From an uncultured Acetatifactor sp. (lineage in GTDB: Bacteria > Bacillota > Clostridia > Lachnospirales > Lachnospiraceae): 64,000 nt of DNA. Below the pieces are notes generated by a model. It was not told where the DNA came from. It made no database searches and saw only the letters and a program-made list of their open reading frames with translations. The DNA lies in contig CAJTSE010000002.1 of NCBI GenBank assembly GCA_910578815.1, positions 94,603 to 158,602 of the forward strand. Reading direction: 5' to 3'. This document shows, in pieces, positions 35,321 through 44,805 of the stretch (within the stretch, counting starts at the first letter, position 1; each line of letters opens with the position of its first letter). Position numbers and translations under genes: made by a program.

Positions 35321-35762
35321 TATTCATCCGCCTCCATTCTTCTGACAAATTCTCCCGGTGTTACCAACTGAATCTTTTCTGACTGATATTTTAAGAGCCT
35401 GTCATCTGTAGTAATAAAATAACTGCAATCAGCTAAAATCGCACAGGCCACATGATACGAATCCCTTTCTTTTACACCTGTTCTCATAATTGATTCGGCC
35501 AACCTGACAATCTTTTCCTCACTTTTGTTACTGACATACAATGTAGCATAATCTGCCATAAATTTTTTAATTGCCGCCATCTTTTGGATTGATCTGTTGT
35601 TACTGTTTTCAAAATCAAGAACGTATGATGTTACAAGTTCTATTTGCTTTTGTCTTATCATATCCTGTATATGAAGTTTTGCCTGCGTCTCCAGATGAAT
35701 GCGCATTTGAGACTGTTCATCATAAGGACGGTTATAACTGCAGTTATCAAATATACTCTCAT
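35320..35762 (-). pseudogene. PIN-domain (VapC-like) ribonuclease with 5' frameshift
   Basis: From an internal ATG at 35706 the frame gives 128 residues with PIN-family features (SYVLDFENSNNRS, ERDSYHVACAILADCSYFITTDD). The family normally starts about 20 residues earlier with a strand ending in the first catalytic Asp. Those codons are present upstream: ATG at 35762 with GGGAG eight bases before it begins MRVY, then the frame must shift by one base (a missing T near 35746-35749) to read D-N-C-S-Y-N-R-P-Y-D-E and join the main frame. Either a real inactivating mutation or a sequencing error in a T run. The downstream partner gene is intact. Confidence 0.65.
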
Positions 35763-36067
35763 GTTTATATTCTCCCTGCCTGCTCCTTTATACTCTTATG
35801 TTAATACAAATGCCGCAAAAATACCACCTATTTTTGTGCCTGGTGAATTTACCCAGTTCATAATTCTTTACCTCTTTTCACATAAATACGTTTCATATAG
35901 TTAATTTGCCGGATTAAAAATTTGAATTCCTGACATGCGCATTACTTTTTCTCCAATAGTGAAAAGGGCTGCCGCATAAATGCTTCAACCCTTATTTTAA
36001 CCAATTCCGCCCTTACCCTTAAATCAGTAACCTGAAAAGAACTGCAGAATGGCAAATCTTCATTTTC

Positions 36068-36562
36068 TTACATCCGGTTATGTCTTACATACACAGCCAG
36101 CATCACCACAATGTCTCCCAAAACTGCCACCGTAAAAAGTATGGAAATCGGTGTCATTGCTTCCCTGTACCCCCGGTACATGATAATATTGAACGCAAGG
36201 CTGTAAAGTCCAAACATCAGCTCGATCACAGTCTGCATCCTGACCATATCCCGATACAGCACCACCTCCCTGCCGGGTCGCGGCTTAAAGGGCATATTCC
36301 ATATGCCCGGATTAGAAAAATGAATCACCAGTGAAAACAGCAAATTGCAGAACAACATGCTGCCCGGCATCAGAAACAGGATAGCAGGAGGTCCGTACTT
36401 GATTACGTTTCCGGCCTTATCAAATTTTTCAACTATCTGGGTTCCGGCGGCACAGGCCGCCACCGCAATCAGGATAGACCCCAGGAGAAACACATATCCC
36501 AGTATTTCCAGCACTGCGTCCACCCTGGTATAAATCAGTTTTCGAAACAATTTTTTGTCCAT
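36068..36562 (-). CDS. Four-span membrane protein, DUF1648-like
   Basis: A 164-residue membrane protein with four hydrophobic segments (about residues 18-38, 58-80, 112-130, 138-158). Between the first two is EKFDKAGNVIKYG, which resembles the D-x-x-G-x-P/V loop of DUF1648 proteins. Function unknown. It follows the ribbon-helix-helix gene by 15 bases and is probably in one operon with it and the SPFH gene. The 305-base gap downstream (35763-36067) contains only AT-rich sequence, a possible 21-codon frame near 35800-35860, and the promoter of the PIN module. Confidence 0.6.
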   Translation of the reverse strand: MDKKLFRKLIYTRVDAVLEILGYVFLLGSILIAVAACAAGTQIVEKFDKAGNVIKYGPPAILFLMPGSMLFCNLLFSLVIHFSNPGIWNMPFKPRPGREVVLYRDMVRMQTVIELMFGLYSLAFNIIMYRGYREAMTPISILFTVAVLGDIVVMLAVYVRHNRM

Positions 36563-36577
36563 ATTGTTACCTTCCGT

Positions 36578-36772
36578 CTATACATCAAACTCCGGCGAAA
36601 CATCTATCATTTCCGATACATACTTACCGTCCTTTTTCCGCTGTCTGACACATTCGGTTAAAAGGTACTCAATCTGGCCGTTTACCGAGCGGAAATCATC
36701 CTCTGCCCAGGCGGCGATCTCCGCATACAGCTTTTCCGAGAGCCTCAGCGGAATCTGTTTCTTTTCTGCCAT
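36578..36772 (-). CDS. Small Arc-like ribbon-helix-helix protein
   Basis: A 64-residue protein beginning [20 protein letters not shown], the pattern of a ribbon-helix-helix (Arc/MetJ) fold: a short beta strand then two helices. Such proteins usually bind DNA as dimers, but they are also found as partners of SPFH proteins in Firmicutes. The ATG overlaps the TAA stop of the SPFH gene (TAATG), so it is translationally coupled. Role unknown. Confidence 0.65.
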   Translation of the reverse strand: MAEKKQIPLRLSEKLYAEIAAWAEDDFRSVNGQIEYLLTECVRQRKKDGKYVSEMIDVSPEFDV

Positions 36773-37803
36773 TAATATAAACTCCCTGAATTAACCACGG
36801 GCTGGGCGTCCCGGTTGCCACATAAAACCACCAGCAGGTTGGAGACCATTGCTGCCTTACGCTCTTCATCCAAATTCACCACCTGCTTCTCGTTCAGTCT
36901 CTCCAGCGCCATCTCCACCATGCCCACCGCGCCGTCCACGATCATCTTTCTGGCGTCAATAATCGCGGAAGCCTGCTGGCGCTGCAGCATCACGGACGCG
37001 ATCTCCGGCGCATAAGCCAGATAGGTAATTCTTGCATCCAGAATTTCCAGACCCGCATCGCAGACCTTGCTCTGAATTTCCTGCTTGATCCGCTCCGCCA
37101 CGACCTCCGCTGATCCCCGCAGGCTTCCCTCATCCGCCTGCCCGTCGCCGGTAGTGTCCACATTGGCCGCAACATCATACGGGTAAATTTTGACAATATT
37201 ACGCAGGGCGGAGTCACACTGTAGTGAAAGATATTCCTTGTAATTGTCCACATTGAAAACCGCTTTGGCCGTATCCGTCACCCGCCAGATCACGGCAATA
37301 CCGATCTCCACCGGATTACCCAGACAATCGTTAATCTTCTGCTTACCATTATTCAGCGTCATGGCCTTTAAGGAAATCTTTTTCCCCATCTCCGCCGCTC
37401 CCGCATTAATGCTGATACCGTTAAGCGCCGCCATTGCCGTCTGGCCGCCGTTTCCCTGTATGTCCCCGCTCTGGGCCAGCTTTGTTCCCGCTGCCGGATT
37501 CACTGCACCGCAGAATGGATTGACGAAATAGAATCCCGGCTCCCTGATGGTCCCTTTGTAATCACCAAACAAAGTCAGCACCAGGGCCTCCTGAGGCTTT
37601 AATACCTTCAAGCCGCAAAGAGGAATCCAGCCGAAGAACAGACCGATAATCCCCATAACAATCAATGGTATCCCGTAAACCTGCCCGCCTTCTTCTCCTA
37701 CAGCGCCAAAAACGATCGCCGCCACTGCCGCCGCCAGAAAAAGCAGATTCAAAATCAACGCACGCATACCGTTCTTTTTTGTCACATAAATTTTTTCAGT
37801 CAT
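36772..37803 (-). CDS. SPFH/band-7 domain membrane protein
   Basis: A 343-residue stomatin/prohibitin-type protein. Two adjacent spans (about residues 12-32 and 40-60) anchor it. An SPFH domain (about 70-300) follows, with [20 protein letters not shown] and [10 protein letters not shown], then a short helical C-terminus. Such proteins organise membrane microdomains. The ATG at 37803 has GGAGGGAG at ideal distance; an in-frame ATG 17 codons earlier lacks a good site. First gene of a probable three-gene operon with the RHH and DUF1648-like genes. Confidence 0.85.
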   Translation of the reverse strand: MTEKIYVTKKNGMRALILNLLFLAAAVAAIVFGAVGEEGGQVYGIPLIVMGIIGLFFGWIPLCGLKVLKPQEALVLTLFGDYKGTIREPGFYFVNPFCGAVNPAAGTKLAQSGDIQGNGGQTAMAALNGISINAGAAEMGKKISLKAMTLNNGKQKINDCLGNPVEIGIAVIWRVTDTAKAVFNVDNYKEYLSLQCDSALRNIVKIYPYDVAANVDTTGDGQADEGSLRGSAEVVAERIKQEIQSKVCDAGLEILDARITYLAYAPEIASVMLQRQQASAIIDARKMIVDGAVGMVEMALERLNEKQVVNLDEERKAAMVSNLLVVLCGNRDAQPVVNSGSLY

Positions 37804-37915
37804 CGCAACTCCCTCCATTTTTTTGATTTCATTTTGATATATATACCATATCATTATGTCAGGATGTTGTCAATGCCTTTACTTAAAATTCCGACTTCCA
37901 TCAACAACCACCCCG

Positions 37916-39061
37916 TTACTGCTCAAAGATCCTCACCGTCAGTCCGCCGGCATAAAATTCCAGCGCCGCCAGCAATTCACTGTGGTTTAAAAAGGCCAGC
38001 TCCGGGCTGTCCGTCTGCACCTTGGGCCGAAAGCACCCATCCTCCGCCTTTTGGTTTACAATCCCTATTTTACAGGAATTCCCCTTACAATCCTGCCCCT
38101 CCAGCTCGTAGACAGCGCAGATGGACGTTTGCCGCCCCTGCCTGTAATGCTGCTCGTCTACGGCACCGGGAAGGATTCGACCCTGAAAATATTCATTTCT
38201 GCATTCTCCCTCAAAATGAACATAGCAAACCGTTTCGTCTCCGTCCTGCTTTTCCTCACAATCGGTAACATGTACATGAATACAGAGAATTTCCCTGTGA
38301 CCTTTTAGGAATTCCCTTACAGACACGATCACCTGCTCCCGCTGCTGCTCGGAAAAGCCGTGCCCTGCCCCCTGTAGAATCTGCAGGTGGCAGTTTTCAT
38401 AAGCCGCAGCTGCCGCTTCCGCATAGCGGCTGTCTACCACCATATCCTCCGAGCCGTGGATCAGCAGCACCGGCCCGCGATAGCCGCAAATCTGCGCCAC
38501 CGCATCCTTATCCACCACGCCCTCATGAAATTTCCTGCTAATTCTCACCCCAAAGGTATCTATCACTTCCGGCACCTGGTTCACATTGTAATTGGCTCCG
38601 CCAAGCCGTCCTTCCCTGGCATGGTCCGGAATACACAAAGCCGGATAAAACAAAATCAGCCTTTCAATCTCTTCCGCCCTCTCCGCCGCCGCGATTCCGG
38701 CCACATAACCTCCCTGACTTCCTCCCGTTAAAAGGACATGCTCTTCCACCGTATAAGGAAGACTCTTCGCATAGTCCAGCACCGCTTTTAAATCTTTCGT
38801 TTCTGTCTCGATGGTCATGTCCAGACTGCTTCCGTCACTCTTACCCGTCACGCAGCCGCCGCAAAAATCAAAACAGTATACTGCATACCCCATTTCTGCA
38901 AAAGCTTCCGCATAAAATGCAAGATCATACTGATTCCCGCCGAAGCCGTGGCAGATCACCGCAATAGGCCATCCTGCCTGCCGCTCCTTTTTCTCGCATC
39001 TGTATTCCGTCCCCCGGATGGTAAGTCCCTCCCTGTTACAGGAAAATTCCGTTTTTATCAT
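37916..39061 (-). CDS. Alpha/beta hydrolase fused to a DUF3237-like domain
   Basis: A 381-residue cytoplasmic protein. Residues 1-255 form an alpha/beta hydrolase of the cinnamoyl/feruloyl esterase type: oxyanion loop CHGFGG, nucleophile S in GGSQGG, acid D in HGSEDMVVD, and His in GAGHGFSE. The remaining 125 residues (from IHVHVTDCEE, with PGAVDEQHY and LEFYAGGLTVRIFE) match DUF3237, an unknown beta-barrel domain. The natural substrate may be a plant phenolic ester or another acyl ester. The gene is monocistronic. The 259-base region upstream separates it from the divergent Nudix gene and should carry both promoters. Confidence 0.78.
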   Translation of the reverse strand: MIKTEFSCNREGLTIRGTEYRCEKKERQAGWPIAVICHGFGGNQYDLAFYAEAFAEMGYAVYCFDFCGGCVTGKSDGSSLDMTIETETKDLKAVLDYAKSLPYTVEEHVLLTGGSQGGYVAGIAAAERAEEIERLILFYPALCIPDHAREGRLGGANYNVNQVPEVIDTFGVRISRKFHEGVVDKDAVAQICGYRGPVLLIHGSEDMVVDSRYAEAAAAAYENCHLQILQGAGHGFSEQQREQVIVSVREFLKGHREILCIHVHVTDCEEKQDGDETVCYVHFEGECRNEYFQGRILPGAVDEQHYRQGRQTSICAVYELEGQDCKGNSCKIGIVNQKAEDGCFRPKVQTDSPELAFLNHSELLAALEFYAGGLTVRIFEQ

Positions 39062-39320
39062 ACCCTCTCCTGTCCTGCCGTCTGCGCGGCATTTTACCTT
39101 AATTCATGTCTGCCTGCTTTTTCCCAGTTTTTTGAATATACTTCTTTTACATATTTTAACATGAAGTTGTACCTTTGTACATTTTTGATATTTGCATATT
39201 ACAAAGATCGAATATCTGCAAAAAATCCGTCAATTTCAGCGAACGGATTGAACGGACCTGAAACCTATGCTAGAATCAAGATAATCAATCCGTATTTACA
39301 AATGACAGATAGGGGAGACT

Positions 39321-39758
39321 ATGATAAATGTGAATTTTTATGAAACCGTGGATGACGCCCTGCTGAAATTTGCGGTCATTATTGCCAAAAGCGGCGGCAA
39401 ATGGGTAATCTGCAAACACAGGGAACGGGATACCTACGAAGTACCGGGCGGGCACAGGGAAGAGGGAGAAGCTGTTCTCGAAACCGCAAAAAGGGAGCTG
39501 CAAGAAGAAACCGGAGCCCTCCAATTTGATTTAAAACCTTTATGTGTTTATTCCGTTACAGGAAAAACCCAGGTAAACGAAAGCGGCGAAGAGTCCTTCG
39601 GCCTTTTATGCTTTGCGGAAATCACGGAATTTTCAGGCAGAATGGAACATGAAATGGAAAAGGTAATCCTCATGGACGAGCTGCCTGCAAACTGGACCTA
39701 TCCTCTGATCCAGCCTAAGCTGATTGCAGAATATCTTCGGCGTGTCGATTCCGTTTAA
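39321..39758 (+). CDS. Nudix hydrolase
   Basis: A 145-residue Nudix pyrophosphatase. The Nudix box is complete: G-x5-E-x7-R-E-x2-E-E-x-G beginning at GGHREEGEAVLE (about residues 43-65). The remaining sequence resembles YtkD/MutT-like enzymes that hydrolyse 8-oxo-dGTP or other nucleoside triphosphates. The ATG follows AGGGGAG closely. The fructose-1-phosphate kinase gene starts 12 bases after its stop, so the two are co-transcribed; a functional link is not evident. Confidence 0.85.
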   Translation: MINVNFYETVDDALLKFAVIIAKSGGKWVICKHRERDTYEVPGGHREEGEAVLETAKRELQEETGALQFDLKPLCVYSVTGKTQVNESGEESFGLLCFAEITEFSGRMEHEMEKVILMDELPANWTYPLIQPKLIAEYLRRVDSV

Positions 39759-39770
39759 GGAGGTGCTCCC

Positions 39771-40673
39771 ATGATCTATACTGTAACTTTCAACCCTGCC
39801 ATTGATTATGTGGTACACACGGATAAAATGTCCTTAGGAAGACTTAACCGCTCCGTCACTGAACAGATATATATCGGCGGAAAAGGCATAAATGTCTCCA
39901 TCGTGCTTGCCCGGCTGGGCATAAAATCAGCTGCTCTCGGCTTTGTAGCCGGCTTCACCGGCAAAGCCATCGAGAACGGCGCCGCTAAAGCAGGGATCAA
40001 AACGGATTTCGTACATTTGAATGACGGCTGCTCACGGATCAACGTCAAGATTAAGGCAGAGGAAGAAACAGAGCTGAACGGCCAGGGCCCCCGGATCCCC
40101 GACAGCGCACTGGCACAGCTTTTTGCAAAGCTGGACCGGCTGCAGGACGGGGACACGCTGGTGCTTGCCGGCAGTATTCCCGCTTCACTTCCCGGCGATA
40201 TGTATGAGCAGATTCTGATTCGGCTGGCCGGTAAAAGGATCAGAACGGTGGTTGACGCAGCCGGAGACCTGCTGCTAAATGTCATAAAATACAGGCCCTA
40301 CCTGATCAAACCAAACGATCAAGAGTTAGGTGAGCTGTTTGGCACGGAACCGAAAACAGATGCTGAAATCATTTCCCAGGCAAAAGAGTTGCAGAAAAAG
40401 GGGGCAGTGAATGTTTTGGTATCCATGGCCGACCGCGGTGCTATCCTCTTGGATGAGCGTGGAAACGTTCATAGGTGCGGTATCTGCCGAGGGCAGGTAA
40501 GGAACTCCGTGGGCGCAGGAGATTCCATGATAGCCGGATTTATCGCCGGTCTGGAAAGCGGCGGCATGGAGTACGCTTTAAAGCTGGGAACAGCGGCGGG
40601 CGGCGCAACTGCTTTTTCAGACGAATTGGCCGAACGGGATGAGATTTATGAATTGCTGCGGCAGCTTGCCTGA
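39771..40673 (+). CDS. fruK: 1-phosphofructokinase
   Basis: A 300-residue PfkB-family kinase converting fructose 1-phosphate to fructose 1,6-bisphosphate. Family signatures are present: the N-terminal FNPAIDYVV, GGKGINVSIVLARLG, the KPNDQELGELFG region, and the C-terminal anion hole/catalytic base GAGDSMIAGF. The alternative within this family is tagatose-6-phosphate kinase. The ATG has AAGGAGG at ideal distance. No fructose-specific PTS permease (fruA) or fruR regulator is adjacent, but the next gene is PTS enzyme I. Confidence 0.85.
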   Translation: MIYTVTFNPAIDYVVHTDKMSLGRLNRSVTEQIYIGGKGINVSIVLARLGIKSAALGFVAGFTGKAIENGAAKAGIKTDFVHLNDGCSRINVKIKAEEETELNGQGPRIPDSALAQLFAKLDRLQDGDTLVLAGSIPASLPGDMYEQILIRLAGKRIRTVVDAAGDLLLNVIKYRPYLIKPNDQELGELFGTEPKTDAEIISQAKELQKKGAVNVLVSMADRGAILLDERGNVHRCGICRGQVRNSVGAGDSMIAGFIAGLESGGMEYALKLGTAAGGATAFSDELAERDEIYELLRQLA

Positions 40674-40769
40674 CAGCAGGGTACTCGACCCTCACGGCAG
40701 CCGCACTTGACTCGCTGCTCGCAGGAATGAATGCGCATGATGTTTATACTCGCAAAGGAGACTCACCGT

Positions 40770-42428
40770 ATGGGTACAGATATGAATAAATATCAGGGTG
40801 TGGGAATCGGTGAAGCAATAGTCTTTGGAAGGCTGCGACTGTTTCACCGGCCCGACCGGCATGTGAATTATATCCACATCACAGACGCCGAAAGCGAAAC
40901 AACCCGTTTCCGGCAGGCAAAGGTCCATGCGTACAGGCAGCTGCAGGAGCTTTATGACCGGACTCTGAAAGATGCAGGAGCAGAAAGCGCGGCAATCTTT
41001 CAGATTCATCAGCTGATGCTGGAAGATGCCTCCTACAATGATTCCGTCCACAGTATGATCCGAGAGCAGCTTGTAAACGCCGAGTATGCCGTTATGGGTA
41101 CGGCGCAGGCCTTCACGGAAAAGTTTGCCGCCATGGGAGACCCCTGTCTGCAGGCCCGCTCGGCAGATGTACAGGACCTTTCAGACCGCTTGCTCCGCAT
41201 TCTCTCCGGAACGGATTCCCGCCCGCCGTTTGCCGGAGAAAACACAATTCTCTGCGCCGATGACCTTGCTCCCAGTGAAGCAGCCTCTCTTGACAGAGAC
41301 AGTATTCTGGCCTTTGTAACAGCCCGCGGTTCCCTCAACTCTCACACCGCCATTCTTGCACGGAGCCGGAATATCCCGGCATTGATCGGTGTGGGCGACG
41401 AATTTCTCCGGGAAATCAAAGATGGCGACGAAGCCGTCCTGGACAGCGGCAACGGAGAAATATTTGTCAATCCCGGCGAAGAGCTCCGAAAAATGCTGGC
41501 GGAAAAGCAGCGCGCCCTTACGGAAAAAAAATACCTGCTGCAGGAGTTTAGGGGCCTGGAAAACATTACCCTGGACGGTAAAAAAATAGATATTTATGCC
41601 AATATCGGAAATGCCGCCGATGTGGAAACTGCATTGGCCAATGATGCCGGGGGGATCGGATTATTTCGCAGCGAATTTCTGTATCTGGAACGCTCCGATT
41701 ATCCTTCGGAGGAAGAACAGTTTACTGCTTACAAAAAAGTACTTGAGGGCATGGCAGGCAGGCAGGTCATCATCCGCACATTGGATATTGGTGCAGATAA
41801 GCAGGCGGAATATTTTCATCTGAAAAAAGAGGAAAACCCTGCGCTGGGCTGCCGGGCCATCCGCCTCTGCCTGCTGCGTCCGGAAATCTTTAAAACCCAG
41901 CTGCGGGCGCTGTACAGAGCCTCCGTTTACGGAAGCTTAAGTATCATGTTCCCCATGATAACCTCCGTTTCAGAGCTTGAAAAAATACTGGTAATCTGTG
42001 ATGAGGTAAAGAAAGAATTAAAACGGCAGGGGATCAAATTCTCCGATAGGACAAAGATGGGAATTATGATCGAAACTCCCGCAGCAGCCCTCATCAGCGA
42101 AAAATTAGCGCCTATGGTGGATTTTTTCAGTGTGGGGACCAACGACCTCACTCAGTATACACTGGCCTGCGATAGGCAAAACCCCGATGTGGAACAATTT
42201 GCGGACCCTCATCACGAGGCCGTCCTGCGTCTGATTGAGATGAGTACGCAAAACGCACATCGGCATGGCATTCGGATCGGCATCTGCGGCGAGCTGGGCG
42301 CAGACACTTCCCTTACTGAAACTTTTCTGCGCATGGGAATCGACGAGCTGTCCGTTTCGCCGGACCTGGTGCTGAAGGTCCGTCAGGCAGTGCGGGGAAT
42401 CGACCTGTCGAAGACAAATACCCTGTAA
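40770..42428 (+). CDS. ptsI: Phosphoenolpyruvate-protein phosphotransferase (PTS enzyme I)
   Basis: A 552-residue enzyme I, the first phosphotransfer protein of the sugar PTS, which moves phosphate from PEP to HPr. The phosphorylated His is H192 in LNSHTAILARS. The C-terminal PEP-binding TIM barrel has GGIGLFRSEFLYL, GCRAIR, MIETPAAAL, FSVGTNDLTQY and the catalytic Cys in IGICGELGAD. The ATG at 40770 has AAAGGAGA upstream; an in-frame ATG at 40731 would add 13 residues without family likeness. HPr (ptsH) is not adjacent, which is unusual. A 97-base spacer separates it from fruK. Confidence 0.92.
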   Translation: MGTDMNKYQGVGIGEAIVFGRLRLFHRPDRHVNYIHITDAESETTRFRQAKVHAYRQLQELYDRTLKDAGAESAAIFQIHQLMLEDASYNDSVHSMIREQLVNAEYAVMGTAQAFTEKFAAMGDPCLQARSADVQDLSDRLLRILSGTDSRPPFAGENTILCADDLAPSEAASLDRDSILAFVTARGSLNSHTAILARSRNIPALIGVGDEFLREIKDGDEAVLDSGNGEIFVNPGEELRKMLAEKQRALTEKKYLLQEFRGLENITLDGKKIDIYANIGNAADVETALANDAGGIGLFRSEFLYLERSDYPSEEEQFTAYKKVLEGMAGRQVIIRTLDIGADKQAEYFHLKKEENPALGCRAIRLCLLRPEIFKTQLRALYRASVYGSLSIMFPMITSVSELEKILVICDEVKKELKRQGIKFSDRTKMGIMIETPAAALISEKLAPMVDFFSVGTNDLTQYTLACDRQNPDVEQFADPHHEAVLRLIEMSTQNAHRHGIRIGICGELGADTSLTETFLRMGIDELSVSPDLVLKVRQAVRGIDLSKTNTL

Positions 42429-42445
42429 CAGATTACAGGGTATTA
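42418..42445 (+). terminator. Hairpin overlapping the ptsI stop codon
   Basis: ATACCCTGTAA pairs with TTACAGGGTAT with a four-base loop, including the stop codon. The T tract after it is poor, so termination may be weak. The 295 bases that follow (to 42723) show only a 14-codon frame on the minus strand and AT-rich sequence. Confidence 0.5.
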
Positions 42446-42723
42446 ACCCTCACGGAATTCACTAATATGTTCTCTAAATCCTCTACATGATCCAGATAAG
42501 TCATCCTAAAAACTTGTCAATGATCATGCCAAAAAATAGCACTTGGGGACAGCATCCTCCACTTCATATTTTCTAAATCACACTGCTTTCTTCCGTCAGG
42601 CGCGCACATTTTCTCATGCTTTTCACCTCATATATGTAGTCGCCCCTGTTTCATATCCTGTATTACTCTAAATATATAATACCCTAAACAGTATTAAATG
42701 TTAATAAATCAAGCAGGGAAAAT

Positions 42724-43656
42724 TCAACCGGAATTTAATCCCCCCTCTTCTTTCTGCAATTCTTCTCTCATTCTTGCCAATATACTATTATAGTAGCCCT
42801 CGTTTATTTCAAAACCAATATATTTCCGTTTTAACTTTCTTGCCGCTACTAATGTTGTCCCACATCCGCAAAATGGATCTAATACCGTTTGTCCCTCTTT
42901 TGTAACCAACGAGATAAGTGTCTCCATTAACTCCACAGCCTTTTGAGTCGGATGCAATCCTCTATCTGACTTTTGCGTCTTCACTTTCAAAATATTTGAG
43001 CATATCTCTAACCCCTCATTTAATGAAGTTAATTCTTTTAATTTTTTTTCATTAAACGCCCCAACTTCATACTTTAAAATATTATCAGTCAAAGTGCTTC
43101 CCTGAGGGTATGGTTTCATAAACCAAAGTATTGGTTCAAACAACGGACGAAGATTTCCTATCTTCCAGCCCTCCCAATGCAAACTATTCTGCTCATCACT
43201 TCTTCTATCAAAAACGCAGCTTACTCTCTGTGCTCTATATGCTGCTGAATCCTTCTCCCACGAAATCATATCCTTAAAAATAAATCCCGAATCTTCCATT
43301 GCACAAATACACCTATGTGCCATTCTTCGTCCTGCAAAAACAAAACAGCTGGCACCTGGTTTCAACACTCTTAACCAATCAGCAGCCCATGATAAACACC
43401 ACTGATAGTACTCATTTGGAATATTTCTATCTGATTGTGCCCATCCATTCAATGGTTTGCCTCTAGTTTTAAAAACACTTCCACACTTCTCTTGGGCGGG
43501 ACTCTTCCCAAGAAGTGCACTATTTGTATTGTTATGCAAAACATCCCATTCATCATAATTTATTCCATACGGAATATCTGATAAAATCAAATGTACTGAT
43601 TCTGTCTCTACACTTTTTATTAATTGTATTGAATCTCCCAATTCAATTCTGCCCAT
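42724..43656 (-). CDS. Type II DNA adenine methyltransferase, M.HindIII-like
   Basis: A 310-residue DNA methyltransferase. Motif IV is SDIPYGI (D27-I-P-Y30), a variant of DPPY. Motif I (DPFCGCGTT) lies near residue 265, so the order is that of beta-type amino methyltransferases. It is immediately downstream of, and overlaps or abuts, the HindIII-like nuclease gene. It should therefore methylate the same site and protect the host. The ATG at 43656 has GGTGA about eight bases upstream; a GTG at 43668 overlapping the nuclease stop is the alternative. The coding sequence is AT-rich compared with flanking genes. Confidence 0.85.
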   Translation of the reverse strand: MGRIELGDSIQLIKSVETESVHLILSDIPYGINYDEWDVLHNNTNSALLGKSPAQEKCGSVFKTRGKPLNGWAQSDRNIPNEYYQWCLSWAADWLRVLKPGASCFVFAGRRMAHRCICAMEDSGFIFKDMISWEKDSAAYRAQRVSCVFDRRSDEQNSLHWEGWKIGNLRPLFEPILWFMKPYPQGSTLTDNILKYEVGAFNEKKLKELTSLNEGLEICSNILKVKTQKSDRGLHPTQKAVELMETLISLVTKEGQTVLDPFCGCGTTLVAARKLKRKYIGFEINEGYYNSILARMREELQKEEGGLNSG

Positions 43657-43668
43657 AGATTCATTCAC

Positions 43669-44553
43669 CTACCTGCTCAATTTATCAATATACTGGGAAA
43701 TAACATTTATTTTTTCTTGCAATTTTTTTGCTTTAATTAGCTCTTCTATTGCTTTTTCCTTTGTATATTTCTTAATTTCGTCAATACAATTATTCCAATA
43801 TGCTATTTCAGTTCTGCCTCTATACACAATTAACTTTTTATATTTACTTAACAAGTTTTTATACTTTGTATCCGGCATCCCAATTTTCTTTGCTACATAT
43901 ACATCCATTTTAGGCAAAAAACAACATTTTGCATTAGCAAAACTTAAAGACTTATCTCTTGCTATCATCTGAGAAGCATTCCACAGCGATTCCATTGATA
44001 ATGATATTGTCTCTTTCACATTTTGTTCAAGCAGAATAGAAATATGCTCCCATGCCAACAAGCATACATTATTCTCTAATGCTTTTGAATATATTTGACT
44101 AGTTGATTGCGGATATTGGAAATAAGGAGCTACTAAAACAGCATACTCATTTTCGGAACCTCTCCAATCACTTAAATTGCTAACTTTAAAATCCTTCTGA
44201 TTTTCTGCGGTTCGACTCAACCTAAAGCATTTAGCATCAGCAACTAAGCTATAATTATATCCTGAAATGCTTTCCGCCAAAATATCGGCGCTGTCCGCTC
44301 TTTCATCTAATGCTCTCGAAGCCAATCCCAACAATCTAAAACATCTGGCTAAGACTATATCCGAAGTTTTTGAATATAGTTTTTCTTCTGTTGAATCATG
44401 TTCAATATTTTCCGGTATTGTTCCTATCTGTTTCACTATTTTTTTAAAGTCATCCTCCGGTATGTCATCAACAAAAATCCTTATTTCCTCTGTTGCGTCT
44501 TTAAAATCAATTATTGAAAGTGCTTTTATCTTTGTAACAAGTTGTTCAAACAT
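43669..44553 (-). CDS. HindIII-family type II restriction endonuclease
   Basis: A 294-residue protein whose sequence, as I recall R.HindIII (300 residues), follows it closely: STEEKLYSKTSDIVLAR, NYSLVADAKCFRLSRTAENQ, KDFKVSNLSDW and FQYPQSTSQIYSKALENNV all have direct counterparts. The catalytic D...D-x-K is conserved as D90, D106 and K108. The predicted target is AAGCTT. ATG 44553 has AAGGAG eight bases upstream. The methyltransferase gene follows at once. The pair is AT-rich and abuts the stub of a zeta-like toxin, so it was probably acquired by insertion. Confidence 0.88.
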   Translation of the reverse strand: MFEQLVTKIKALSIIDFKDATEEIRIFVDDIPEDDFKKIVKQIGTIPENIEHDSTEEKLYSKTSDIVLARCFRLLGLASRALDERADSADILAESISGYNYSLVADAKCFRLSRTAENQKDFKVSNLSDWRGSENEYAVLVAPYFQYPQSTSQIYSKALENNVCLLAWEHISILLEQNVKETISLSMESLWNASQMIARDKSLSFANAKCCFLPKMDVYVAKKIGMPDTKYKNLLSKYKKLIVYRGRTEIAYWNNCIDEIKKYTKEKAIEELIKAKKLQEKINVISQYIDKLSR

Positions 44554-44597
44554 CGCATGTCTCCTTCCAATGTTATCTTCCGGTTTTTCCGCATCAT

Positions 44598-44805
44598 TTA
44601 TATTTTCATTGCTAATTTTGCGTTATCTGTAAGTGTTTCATACCACTGTTGTATTTTATATGAAACTCTTATCGGCTTTCCATTCTTATAAATTGCAAAT
44701 CTGCGAAACTCTATGGTATTATCATAAAATGCCGCCAAATCACATTCCGGCAGAACAGTTTTCAAATTATCAAATGTCTCAATATACCTTCTTTCTATTC
44801 CTTTC
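44598..44805 (-). pseudogene. C-terminal remnant of a zeta-type toxin
   Basis: The minus strand between the antitoxin and nuclease genes has an open frame of about 68 codons with no start. It reads RRYIETFDNLKTVLPECDL, then AAFYDNTIEFRRFAIYKN, and ends at TAA 44598. This is the pattern of the C-terminus of clostridial zeta-toxin kinases. The N-terminal kinase core with Walker A, normally about 150-200 residues, is missing. It begins within the last codons of the antitoxin gene in another frame. Deletion of the toxin core has left the antitoxin next to the stub. Confidence 0.6.
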
